NCBI GenBank assembly: GCA_964017185.1
Contig: OZ024871.1
Coordinates: 63,554,866-63,618,865 of the forward strand
DNA from: Rugalucina vietnamica
Lineage: Eukaryota; Mollusca; Bivalvia; Lucinida; Lucinidae
DNA length: 64,000 nt
Reading direction: 5' to 3'
Part shown: piece after piece, positions 46,216-57,059 of the stretch
Position numbering within the stretch: the stretch's first letter is position 1
Layout: each line of letters begins with the position of its first letter
Program-made: the position numbers and the translations under genes
Notes under the pieces: model-generated
What the model was told of the DNA's origin: nothing
What the model saw: only the letters and a program-made list of their open reading frames with translations
Databases searched by the model: none

Positions 46216-47405
46216 ATAACTTCACCACTTTATAATTTAGCATTTATATTTTATTGTCAAACCATGACAAAGTTGTTCGAATGAGTTCATTTTACAAGAA
46301 ACAGCTTTAAAGCTCAACAAATATGTACACCACGATTTTAGTTGGAACGTCTAAAATCTAAGTTAGTCTGAATGTCCGATCAGAATAACTTACATGTATC
46401 TTAGGGATGCGGAGATCAACGTTGAGACAATCACCACCCTGGTTTAGTTTGGTTTGTTTTCATTGCAAACACGTGGATACGTGTGCAGATTTAAACATTA
46501 TCTGACAGACTTACTTTTTCATCAATTTCATATTAATAAATGGAAGCAATAATGAAACCCGATGCCCACCAGACAAATAAAGATATTACTGCTTTAAGCT
46601 ATTTGAATCACAAAAATATTACATTTGTATTCAGGTCTTTGCTCCCTGGTGTTATCATATGGCTACACTGTCGCAGCTTCATGTACGTATGTTTGAAATA
46701 AATGTCAGATACGTGGGTCATTCAATAAGTAATGCAATATTGGTTATAATTTTAAATTTGTGTTTTAACACTTTGTTAAAGTTTAAAAGTGTTTCTTGAA
46801 TTATGGATTCGATTCACTTCCTGCAAGACAGTTCAATAATAAGTTCAACAATAAGTCACATGCTCGACTTCATGTTGACAAGCAACAATAGAACACTGGT
46901 AAAAGCTGCTGGCCACGACCCTTAAAACCGTTCCCATGGTAAAAGGAATGGTAAATTAAACATGTTTGCTTTCTTTTCTCAAGCCGAAAATTCTTGTATG
47001 GTATTCACGATAATGTAATCTGATTGTTTTTGTTATATGACACCAAATAAAAGTTGAAATGCTGACTTACATGTAAATATATCTATCGCAGGGTTGAATT
47101 TGGGAGAAAAGATGGAATTTCTGTTACAAATTTACCTTTAGTTTGTTTAATCGATTAGTTAATTGCCTTATTGTTTCTACAAGTGACGTTTTATATAGTA
47201 CTTGCCTCAAAATGCAATTCTCAGATAACGTAATTCGTTGCCTAGCAACCAAAATCAATGGAAAGGGAATACAATCGAAAATGCCTAGGTTCTGACGTTT
47301 CTAAGCAACAATTAACACGTGTGGGGTTCTATGGACATTCCAGTCGCCTTCTGACTAAGTTGGCATTACACAATATGCTATAGAAAAACACTCTCAAAGA
47401 AGTAC
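46216..47405. other. Non-coding interval, nothing recognised
   Basis: No supported feature. Confidence 0.4.
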
Positions 47406-47470
47406 CGAAGCTTAATATTTATTTATTTATTTAATTATGTATTTATTTATTTATTTATTTATTTATTTTG
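47406..47470. repeat. (TTTA)n microsatellite
   Basis: ATTT units immediately before a PLE tail. Confidence 0.9.
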
Positions 47471-47478
47471 ATAAAAAG

Positions 47479-47520
47479 GTACAAGTAGGCAATGATCAGG
47501 AAAAGGCGCAATCAGAAAGA
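47479..47520 (-). mobile_element. Minimal PLE 3' tail (42 bp)
   Basis: Only the terminal block is present, from GGTACAAGTAGGC to 'gcgcaatcagaaaga'. It is the shortest copy, abutting the (TTTA)n tract. Confidence 0.75.
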
Positions 47521-48338
47521 TTTGTGGTTTGATTTTTATTTTTGGAATCCGGCTTCCGCGGCCACGACATCTTCGCTGCCATTCTATGGTTGCTAAAACA
47601 CATAAAGCATATGGCTCGATAAGTGTGTATTTTCTTGAACTCGGGTTAAATCAAACGTTTAGAAATTCAAAAACATTACCTCTGTAAGACGAATATATAT
47701 ACACAAAAATACGCTACATATTGCTTTTTGAATAACCCAGTTACGTGTATTAAGGGCTTTTGTCTCACTCAATAATCTTTTATAATTGCCCAAATAATAC
47801 AAGTAAAATATCACGATACGAATAATGAGTGCTCAATCTGACACGAAATCAGAATAAATTTTTAATACGTGACAACATTTGCATAATAATAGACCGATAA
47901 TGTTAGTATTTGAGACATATGCCAGAAAAGGTCATGACCATAACTGCTTTTAGGACCAGAAAGTTGGTAGGTACAGACAACTTTCTGAGCTTATGAATTG
48001 GTATGAAAGTTAATAGTCAAGCTTGGCGTAAAGTCATATACAAGTAAACATAAACCGTAAAGTTCTCATAAACTATTGAACATATAAGCCAAATTTCGTT
48101 GGTTAGTATTAAGATAGATTTGATCTTATATGGGTCACATGAACAATTGATTATGAAATTCAAGGTCAAGGTTTTTGCCAATGTTTGATAAAACAGAAAC
48201 CAATGTGTCAGTTTAGCTATATTTTATGTGTACTTAACCAGTAATTTGTATCCCTAACCTCCATATGACCTTGTAAAGCGGGAACACATTGCATTTAACA
48301 TCCGGCGAGCCTCGACAGGCCTGAGATGTGATTTCTAA
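47521..48338. other. Non-coding interval, nothing recognised
   Basis: No supported feature. Confidence 0.4.
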
Positions 48339-48343
48339 ACAAT

Positions 48344-48479
48344 ACAGCTCCGTTCCAAAAGTTTAGTTAGTACATACCGATTTGTTTCATAAGTAATGGC
48401 ATAGCTTCAAGTACGGGTACTGCTATGCCATTACTTATGAAACAAAACGGTATGTACTAACCTTATGAAACGGAGCTGT
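48344..48479. mobile_element. 136-bp hairpin MITE flanked by ACAAT
   Basis: Arms of about 60 bp (ACAGCTCCGTTCCAAAAG... and its complement) surround a loop 'ttcaagtacgggtact'. ACAAT precedes (48339-48343) and follows (48480-48484). A TA duplication with ends CAGCTCCG is the alternative reading. Confidence 0.85.
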
Positions 48480-48989
48480 ACAATGAATATCCCGCCAATA
48501 CAATGCCTCATTAATTCAAATTTAAACTATTTGCAGTATGGTTCACATTTAATAAGATTTATTGTCCATATCTAGTTCGGAAATGTACCTGTACAATAGA
48601 TGAAGAGATGCAACCCTGCCTCATCCTTTCTCACCTTCATTCAGATTTTTTTTGGCTTATTACGCATGTGTCATATTGCCAACATATCCACAATACACAT
48701 TTATCACGAAATCTAATAAATAAATCCTCTACATTCCAAAGAACTCATCATCTTCGAGCTAGACAGTAATGAGAGTCTTACTAGGTCGTTCCAATGTCAC
48801 AAATTAAGATGGGTATAAGCCTGTATGCTGTACATTCTTGTCCGTATGTCAGGTCTGTTGGTCCATCGGACTTAACACATTAGGCATAGCATAGTCTACA
48901 GCCTCGTCACAGTCTGTCCTTGTCAGTATACGTAGATTGTCCTGAAAAATTGTCATGGGAGCTTGGTTTAGAGTTTCATACGAAGGACT

Positions 48990-49064
48990 AGAGAAGCCGA
49001 AGATCGAACTGTCGACTCCCTGTTTAGAAGGTGAGTGATATTTCTACTGCGCCACGAATGCTTC
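48990..49064 (-). other. tRNA-like SINE head, decayed
   Basis: The minus strand has GCATTCGTGGCGCAGTAGAA (A-box-like) and GACAGTTCGATCTTC (B-box-like). Stems are poor. Confidence 0.4.
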
Positions 49065-49137
49065 TAATGTGTATAAGTCCCCGGTGCCAGAAAATCAGTA
49101 TTAGAGATATCGTTTCACAACATCTGTAATGGACATT

Positions 49138-50491
49138 ACGAAAACATGCCCATGCAATATACAGAGATTTTAAAAGTTGTAAAAAAATGAAAATTTTCAT
49201 CCGAATATTTTTTATATTTTTATACCCCGCCACTTAAAAAGTGCGTGGTATTATGTTATACCCTCCAAAAAAAATTGCGTTTGAGTGTCCGTCCGTCCGT
49301 CTTCCGTCCGTCCGTCAGCGTTTCGTTTCCGGGCTCTATCTTGAGCATTTATGGACCGATTTTCTTCAAACTTTGTATAGGAGTTCATATCAGGAAGGAG
49401 TGGTTTGGGATTGAAGATGGGTAAATTTTGTCAAATAAGTACAGAGTTATGGCCCTTGATTTACGTTAAAATTTCGTTTCCGGGCTCTATCTTGAGTATT
49501 TTTTGACCGATTTTCTTCAAACTTTGTATACGAGTTCATACCATGAAGGAGTGGTCTGGGATTGAAGATGTGTAAATTTAGTCAAATAAGTACATAGTTA
49601 TGGCCCTTGTTTTACGTTAAAATTTTGTTTCCGGGCTCTATCTTGAGCATTTATTAACCTATTTTCTTCAAACTTTGTATAGGAGTTCATACCAGGAAGG
49701 AGCGGTCTGGGATTGAAGGTAGGTAAATTTTGTCAAATAAGTACAGAGTTATAGCCCTTACGTTAAAATTTTGTTTCTGGGCTCTATCTTGAGCATTTTA
49801 TTGACCGATTTTCGTAAAATTCATACCAGGAAGGTGTGATTTTGGATTGAAGATGGGTAAATTTTGTCCAAAAAGTACAGAGTTATGGCCCTTTATTCAC
49901 ATTAAAATTTTGTTTCCGGACTCTATCTTGAGCATTTATTGACCGATTTTCTTCAAACTTTGTATAGGAGTTCATATCAGGAAGGAGTGGTTTGGGATTG
50001 AAAATGAATAAATTTCGTTAAATAAGTACAGAGTTATGGCCCATGATTTACATTAAAATTTCATTTCCTGCCTCTGTTTTGTGCATTTATCAACCAATTT
50101 TTTTCAAACTTTGTATAAAAGTTCAAATCAGGAAGTAGTGGTTTGGGATTGAAGATGGGTAAATTTTATCAATGTATACCGAGTTATGGTCCTTCATTTA
50201 TGACAAAATTTTGTTCTGCTCTTTATCTTGAAAATTTATTGACAAACATTTTTTGCTAAATTAAATTTGTGTGGCAGGGTATCATGCATGCCTGCAGTGC
50301 TTTTATCTTATTTTTGCTCGAAACATAGATTGTGGTTACACGTTAGAACCGCCTCGCCGAGGTGGTTCTAACGAGTACCCACAATCTATGTTCTGGAGCA
50401 AAAATAAGAAAAATAGGTATACCCCTGCATACCCCAGTTTTGCTATATAAAAGTGGGGTTTGAGGGGGTAAACATTTCACGGACATGTTAC
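49138..50491 (+). mobile_element. Foldback MITE family, copy D, split by a tandem-repeat element
   Basis: The left end ACGAAAACATGCCCATGCAA is at 49138. The central palindrome AACCGCCTCGCCGAGGTGGTT is near 50348-50368, and the right end 'cacggacatgtta' near 50490. The family sequence is interrupted between about 49222 and 50300 by the next entry. Confidence 0.8.
49223..50300 (+). mobile_element. Tandem-repeat-cored element (151-bp units), pearl/mini-Helentron-like
   Basis: The short TIRs are TACCCCGCCAC (49223) and GTGGCAGGGTA (50271-50281), followed by CATGCATGCCTGCAG near the 3' end. The core is about six and a half units of 151 bp (unit starts 49325, 49476, 49627, 49773, 49912, 50063, 50213) beginning GTTTCCGGGCTCTATCTTGA. 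A GTCC(G) run precedes them. TTTTA flanks both sides (49218-49222, 50301-50305). The resemblance to bivalve 'pearl' elements is by architecture only. Confidence 0.75.
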
Positions 50492-50546
50492 GCCCAAACC
50501 TGACGTGCGAATTTGTTGATATACAACCTGTAGCAGACTATTGAGT

Positions 50547-50878
50547 TCGTTTGTTCGATTTATTTGAATTGATGCCTAACGTCCCATTCAACAACTATGG
50601 TCATGTCGGGACGTTGCCTCTATTTTATGGGACTTTTACCCAACATTAGGATGTCATGACATCCAAAGAAGTGCTTAAGATACAACCACCAAATTAAGCC
50701 AAAAAGGCTTATAATATGTACTCGTATGGACGGCTTGACTTGAAAAAACCTTTCCAAGGCAGGCTCAGACCTAGGCGGTGAACCAGTAATCAGATGGCCA
50801 GTCAGAAGCTTTGCCTGGAGGCAGAAGCAGCCCATCAATTTCTTTAGGCCCCAATAGGCGGGGCCCATATTACCACCC
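50547..50878 (-). repeat. SINE related to the 14214 copy
   Basis: It shares the 'aacgtccca..caac' tail, TATTTTATGGGACTTTTAC, GGATGTCATGACATCC and CAAGCAGCCCAT-type blocks. The tRNA head is missing or decayed. Confidence 0.7.
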
Positions 50879-51103
50879 TAATGAGTTCATGATTGATGAC
50901 CTTCATCAAAACAGAATAAAACAAAATTTTCACAGACCATATCTCAGGTAAGCGTCTCACGACCGATGCTCCTCTGGTTTGCTTTGTCTTTGACGGGCAT
51001 TTAACTTACAGTCTTGAAGATACGCGTATATCATTTCGCAGACAGAAATAAACCCCATTATCCGTTCTGAAATTATAACAGTTATCAATCTTAAAGACGT
51101 AAA

Positions 51104-51637
51104 TATACTCCTCCTCAAAAAAATCCGGTCACCAAAAGTTGTAATAAGAATTGTAAAACGTGTTCCCATTAGACATGTTTGTATAAATGCATTTGATATG
51201 CACACATCCTAACTAATATTTCCCAACCAAAAACTGGAATTTATATTGCTTTGCAATGCTTTTACGTCCTACTTACAGATTATGTCATATGGAGATGGGA
51301 CATGCTGGGAAATTATCCAGAAGGCTGTAGAAGTCCTGGATCGAAAGCACGACCAGAGAATATAAAACGAGAAGCTTAACCAATACACTACGGGGGCTTC
51401 TACACTGAATTTGTATTCGCAGAAAGAAAGCATTGGCAATTCACACTGGGTTGGCCTTCCAGACCCCCACACATTTGTACTCTAACTAGCTTATGGCATT
51501 ATGCAAAATAACTGTTATGCCCCTAATTTTGTCATGTATTTTCAAACTGACAAAAAATGGACAACAATGTTCGTTCATTTTTGGGGTGTTTCAAACACAC
51601 GATTTGGGTGACCGGATTTTTTTGAGGAGGAGTATAT
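51104..51637. mobile_element. Tc1/mariner-type MITE with perfect 30-bp TIRs
   Basis: TATACTCCTCCTCAAAAAAA...GGTCACC at the left is matched exactly by its reverse complement ending at 51637. TA at both borders fits a TA target. The interior has no transposase and contains a tRNA-like SINE piece (51280-51400). Confidence 0.85.
51280..51400 (-). repeat. tRNA-like SINE piece inside the MITE
   Basis: On minus, TAGTGTATTGGTTAAGCTT (A-box-like) and GCTTTCGATCCAGG (B-box-like). Confidence 0.45.
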
Positions 51638-51819
51638 GAAGTCCAATAACCGCTAACTGATCTAAGTTGTTTGAAGTAGTTTCTCTAAAAAGCAACTGTT
51701 ATATGGCTTTGCTGTCATTTATCGGACATTGCTGAAAATAACGTATACAATAATATTCTTCTTCTGCAATTTCAGTACGGGTACAAACTTTAAGGTCTTC
51801 ATTTTTTCTTTGGTTTTAC

Positions 51820-51900
51820 ACTTTCAAGATTATTTCAGCTCATGAGACGGACCAATCAGCAAGTGGTACGGAATGAAATCAGCATTCTTTCAAACTCGAC
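51820..51900 (-). repeat. SINE central-domain fragment
   Basis: TTTCAAGATTATTTCAGCTCA and 'accaatcagcaagtgg' match 9122-9170. Confidence 0.55.
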
Positions 51901-52790
51901 CAAGGGGCCCGTTGTCTTCAGTTTCGACGTTGCTTTTGACGACATGTTTATTCCAAAACGTAATATAAACGACATTTGATTTCGTAAATTCAAAAGTTAA
52001 AGTTTTGATTTTCAGTGAACATTCAGTGAAAATGATTTCATCGCTCACCTGATTATGTTTAGTGGAATCAATGAAGACTTTGAAAAGCAAGTTGTATGTT
52101 TTCAGGTCTTGCGAATTTTGTGGATTTTATCGATGTGTAAACTCACAAAGATTCACTTTGTTATTTACTTACGAGTTCTCAATTCCGAATTCTGAATTCC
52201 GATTTTCGAAAAGATTTTATAGGTCGTTAAACACATGAGCTTCCATGCCCCTCAAAATATTTCTGACCAGGACCAACACAAGACATGTCACACTCACGTG
52301 GTCAGGTGCTTTGGGTCATGTGTCAAAAGTTCCCCTTTCGCATCTTTGATGGCTATCAAAAGATGTTCTCAGAAAAACTTGCATATTTAACTGAAAAAGA
52401 GTTTTGAATATTCTAGATTTTAGCCTCTAGCTGCAGCCCCGGGGCATGGAACCTCATTTAGTTAAACGACCGCAAATTCGGAATAAGGAAATCAGAATTC
52501 GGATTGATCGGAATTTGGATTATGAAATTCAGATTTCGGTTTTGTTAATTCATACGGGTATAATAAAGTGGGGTTTTTTGGGTCATCGTTGTTGAGTGTG
52601 TTATATCTGCCTCAAACACCAACCGGTATTTTTTTGACAAACCGCTTTTCGTCAAATCCAGGACATCTTTCGAAAGCAGCCAGGGCTTCGCAGTTTATAT
52701 ATACATGAAGTACCTATCAAGTGGTTCTCTAAAAACTTATTTTGTCTGCCTGTCTTATCTGCAAGTGCCTGAAAAATGGACTTGAAGTTG
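51901..52790. other. Non-coding interval, nothing recognised
   Basis: 52150-52560 has recurring 'cggaattcagaattcggatt' words, too loose to define a repeat. Confidence 0.4.
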
Positions 52791-52796
52791 ACTTTC

Positions 52797-53191
52797 CCAT
52801 GGGAAAACAGGGGAAAATCATGTTTTCCCATGGGAAATGGCACTTTCCCATGGGAAAACAGGTTGGCCATGGACGAAAAATGGGCCATGGGCAAAACATA
52901 TTGGCCATGGGAAAAATGAAAAAAAATCTTATGGTCAATCAGTTATTAAACACAAAATTATAATCATTGTTGCTTTGGCCATAATGGCCATGTATATATT
53001 TTGCAGTTATAACTATGTGAAAAAAATAACATTTGGGCCATGGCCGACTAAAAATGGCCATGGCCAGATTTGCCCATGGCCGACAAAAAGTGGCCATGGC
53101 CAGTGTGGTTTTGCCCATGGACAATTCAAATGCTCCCATGGCCAAGTATTTATGACCATGGCCATTTTAATCACACTCAAGTGGGCCATGG
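52797..53191. repeat. Cluster of 14 CCATGG palindromes at about 20-bp spacing
   Basis: CCATGG starts at 52797, 52828, 52848, 52867, 52885, 52905, then 53038, 53058, 53074, 53094, 53115, 53136, 53156 and 53186. The first group is mainly TTTCCCATGGGAAA and GGCCATGG; the second is GGCCATGGCC and GCCCATGG. About 0.1 such sites would be expected by chance. The open frames across the cluster look like by-products of the repeat. Confidence 0.9.
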
Positions 53192-53199
53192 CCATTTGA

Positions 53200-54045
53200 G
53201 ATGGACATTCTATGCACCATTGAAAAAGAAAAAAGGTTGAAAATTACAGAAAAGGCAGGTTAAAAGCATTCGGTAAGACGGATAGATTATGAAAGGTTAA
53301 AAATAGTTAAGCAGCTAAAAAATAATTAAGTAGATGCTAAAATCAGCTTTAACAGCTAAATGTATGGTCATGTCAAGGTATTGAAACCTAGTCAACAGGT
53401 CAAGTATGTAGATTCTTGCAATTCTGGAAACACTGTATGTGAATATTAACATGCGCAGCTGCCGATACTAATCTGCAAAATTGTTTTTGATGTTGTTAAA
53501 TTATCATCAAGGTGTTTCTGTGTTTATAGAAATGACTTATCTTTTTGTTGTTGTTGTTGTTGCTGCTGACCTATTGTTGTTTATTTTTATTTTTTTTAAC
53601 CATATAATATTTTAAAATAACAACAAACAAGGTCAAGACAAGAAAGAAAAGATGGAAAATAATATTTTAGCGTGTTTATTGTCTTTTTAAAACTCGTCAG
53701 TCAGCTTTTGACAACTTCAGGTTTTTTCAATTATTGTGACACGAAAATGCAAAAAATCCGAGCAGTTATTAGTATAACTGCAACTGTAATACCGGGTTTT
53801 ATAACTGCAACTGTAATGCTGGGTTCTGTGTCATCTCGATCCCGAAACAATCAAAACCACTTCCTGACGTAAGTCCTCTCGGAAAACAATATCGGAGAGC
53901 GGAGTTTTGAAACTGTTGGGGAGTTTGGAGCCAATCAATAAGAGCGTTTTCGACATGTCATGTTGACCCGAGTAACTTGGGTAGGTCCACATAGGCGCAA
54001 TCCAATATTCACTCCTATGGGTGGAATTTTTATCCTAAAGGTGTC
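53200..54045. other. Non-coding interval, nothing recognised
   Basis: A duplicated 'ataactgcaactgtaat' occurs at about 53777 and 53801, and a (TTG)n tract near 53545. No gene is supported. Confidence 0.4.
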
Positions 54046-54052
54046 CTAAAAA

Positions 54053-55490
54053 AGTACAAGTAGGCAAAGATCAGGAAAAGGCGCAATCAGAAAAAGACTC
54101 CCACTCCAAAAACCAAGATGGGAAAAAACCAAACTAACTATCAGGTACTTATACCATGAAAACATTTCGTAAGCCGAATGAGCAGCTATTTTCCCAATAG
54201 GTGGCCACTCAGTTACCTTAACTTAACTAAAAATATGCAAACATACATAAGGCGCCAACAGCACAAAAATATTTTAAACACCAAGACATAAAACAAAAAG
54301 AACCACCAGAAGTATCGACTTGGAACGATCAGTAACACAAAGTTACTGGCGGGTTTAAATCGATTTTACACGGCCGTAACCTCGCCCTCAGCTTCTGCAG
54401 TGGTTCATAACATTTAGTTAGTTCTTCGGTCCTCGTGGTGAATCTCTAACTAGTAAATGAATCATCAAGAACAAACAAATAAATCATAATAAACATCCTG
54501 ATGAATCAAAAACCAGGACTCACATATTCAGTAAGCTGCCCGACGATGGAGATCCCTGGGCGCCAAATAACTTACTAACTCCGGAGCTAAAGAAAAACAT
54601 CAGTTGGACCCCGGTGGGCCAAGCAACAGACAAGAAGCTCCGGCCCCAACCAACTAAAATGAATAGCTTTAAGTCGGGGCCATCATAGAGTCTGACGCCC
54701 GACCCACCGGCGTGCAATTAAAGAAGGCAGCATAGTTATCAACCGTGATTGGGTTAAAAACTAAGCATGCAGACTGTCGCATAACATTCAAGTTATAACC
54801 TATACGTCTGTAACGTGTTATGATTTTTCTAAACTGAAAAGAAAAATCATTACTTCCTATAAGTTTCTTAAATTTGTAAACCAAGTCACCATAAAATTCT
54901 GGTTCCGAAAGACCCTCACTTAAAAGCGTCTTTAATACAACATTATATTTGGAAATCAATTCATAGTGTCTACGATAAAATTAAGAAAAGGTTTTTCGAA
55001 GTTTATGATACCGATAGCCCTGTTGGAGAAGTTTGGCCGTTAAAGGTTTATTTCGAGCGTTGAAGTCTGTAACATGATTGCAGACTCTAGCAAACCTAAT
55101 AAGTTGCGAAATGTATACACCATAAGAAGCACGACGAGGAACGTCACCATCCAAAAACGGAAAATTTACTGTATCAAAATCAAAGTCATCGCGCTTATCA
55201 TAAATTTTAGAAGAAACAAATCCATTTGCAACAGAAAGATGTAGATCTAAAAAGGGGGCTTCGGTATCCGAGATACTGGCTTTGTTCAACTGTAGTTCAG
55301 ATGTATAAATTTGATTGACCATACCTTCAAAATAAGGGTTGTCAATGTTCAAAAGGTCATCGAGGTACCTAAAAGTGGAATTAAAACTGTTATATGGCTT
55401 AGAAGCACATACACATGTGTTATATGGTTCGATGGCCTGAATGTTAGGGTATTGTTGTGATAGCACTTCTCTCCTTATTGGTAATGTTGC
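54053..55490 (-). mobile_element. Penelope-like element, 5' truncated, 1.4 kb
   Basis: It is the longest PLE copy in the window. The minus strand carries RT palm to C-terminus (next entry), then the 3' UTR, ending GCCTACTTGTACTTTTTT. The same 3' terminus occurs in copies of 42, 133, 205 and 731 bp elsewhere, which indicates 3'-anchored, 5'-truncating insertion. Confidence 0.75.
54669..55466 (-). pseudogene. Penelope-like reverse transcriptase, C-terminal part, broken
   Basis: The first frame (55466-54981) carries RYLDDLLNI (RT motif C, LDD), APFLDLHLSVANG and the KIYDKRDDFDF stretch, then YGVYISQLIRFARVC. The FLDL...IY.K...YSQ.IR..R.C order follows the region after the RT active site in Penelope-like elements (recalled family pattern). 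The frame stops at KTFS. A shifted frame (54959-54669) continues with ISKYNV, LSEPEFYGDLVYKF and ends GRASDSMMAPT. No GIY-YIG endonuclease is visible. The upstream RT is missing. A DIRS-like RT is a less likely alternative. Confidence 0.65.
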
Positions 55491-55902
55491 TCAGTTCTGA
55501 CAACAAAAACACCTAACAGAATCCACCTATAATAATTTGCGATAATAGGTTAACCTAAGTTATACGGACTACCGAACACTGAATCCCGTGCGATGTCTCT
55601 TTCCTCCCAGTTCTAGACCAGACCAGACGTCCCTTTGGTGTCTCTGGAGCGTACAACAACGAGAGCATACAAGAGCATACCAAAACAGGTAAGCTATTTT
55701 ATAACAGTATTAATTTTAGGAAGTATTTCTGATTAATATCATATTTGCCTTTATATATGAGTCGCTTGCTTATGGAAGTGTGCCAGATATTTGGCGACAG
55801 GCAAATGTGGTCCAGGTGTTTCAGAAGAGTGAGAAATATGATGCAGCTGATTATAGAATAGTGTCGTTAACTTGCATCTGTTGCAAAAGCTTAACACATA
55901 TT

Positions 55903-56798
55903 CAGGGGCGGATACTTTTCTTCTAAAATTTATGATAAACGCGATGACTTAGATTTTGATATAAAAATTCCGTTTTTGGAGCATGGATCGTGACATTCCT
56001 CGCCTTGCTTCTTATTGTGTACACATTTCGCAGCTTATTGGGTTTGCTAGAGTCTGCAATCGTGTTGCGGACTTTAATGCGGGAAATAAATGTTTAACAG
56101 CCAAACTTCTCCAGCAGGGCTATCGGTATCATAAACTTCGAAAAACATTTTCTAAATTTTATCGCAGACACTATAATTGATTTCCAAATCTAATGTTGGG
56201 CTAAAGACCCTTTTACGCGAGGGCCTTTCGGAACCAGAATGATGATTCACTGACTAGCTAGAGAGAGTCACCACGAGGACAGAACTACTAACTAAATGTT
56301 GAGAACCACTAAAGACCCTGAAGGTGAGGTTAGGGCTCCGTCAAATCGATTTAAGCCCGCCAGTAATTTTATATTACTGATCATTCCAAGGCGGTACTTC
56401 TGTGGTGGTTCTTATTGTTTTATGTCTTGGTTTTTAAATTTTTGTGCTGTTTGCGCCTTATGTATGTGTTCCTCTGTTAGTTAAGTTTTGGTATCTGAGT
56501 GGCCACCTATTGGAAAGTAGCTGCTCATTCGGCTTACGAGGTGTTTTCATGGTACAAGTACCTGATTGTTAATATAGTTTTTTCCCCACCTCGGTTTTTG
56601 GAGTGTGAATCTCTTTCTGATTGCGCCTTTTTTCTGATCTTTGCCTACTTGTACCTTTTTCTGGAAAGCGGTTTAAATTCGTCTAGAGGGGTTTCTTTTC
56701 AACTATTTACCCGATTTTTCATAAATTTCCCAATTAAATATTTTTCCCAGAGTGGTGTTCAAGCGAACCACAAGAACCCCCATGTAAATCCGCCACTG
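55903..56798 (+). mobile_element. hAT-like element (CAGNGGCGGAT ends) containing a PLE piece
   Basis: The left end CAGGGGCGGATAC and the reversed right end CAGTGGCGGATTTAC are typical hAT-type termini. Only about 20 bp of left and 130 bp of right hAT sequence remain around an inserted PLE fragment (about 55923-56665). The LINE continues on both sides. Near-duplicates of 'caaaNgc..a..catatt' flank it. Confidence 0.65.
55923..56665 (+). mobile_element. PLE fragment with internal deletion, nested in the hAT-like element
   Basis: It encodes KIYDKRDDLDFDI, then PRLASYCVHISQLIGFARVC and KLRKTFSKFYRRHY. It jumps from 'cctttcggaaccagaa' to UTR 'tgatgattcactgac' near 56239, and ends TTTGCCTACTTGTACCTTTT. 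It lies head-to-head with the minus copy at 54053-55490. Confidence 0.7.
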
Positions 56799-57059
56799 AT
56801 ATTATAGTCAAAGCCCTAAAGCATATTATAGTAAGCAATATACATGCGTGTATAAAAGCATCTCATCCTCGAAAACATTCTTTCTGACTGCCAGCATGGT
56901 TTTCGTAGTCATGGGTCTTGTGAGGCCAGCTGGTTCAGATCTTTCATGACATGGTTACTGAGTAACGTGGATCAAGCTCTAGACCGGGTTGACAGACAAT
57001 ATTTATCAGTGACTTTCCGAATGTGTCATCCATAGTTATATGTGGATCGCTTGTGGAGT

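Noticed and set aside
52797..53191. CRISPR-like reading of the CCATGG cluster
   Set aside because: The repeated part is a 6-14-bp palindrome, spacers are not unique constant-length units, and the context is eukaryotic.
52837..53199. 120-codon frame with repeated HGKxxxxMGHGQ-type residues
   Set aside because: A by-product of the CCATGG words; both strands show similar frames.
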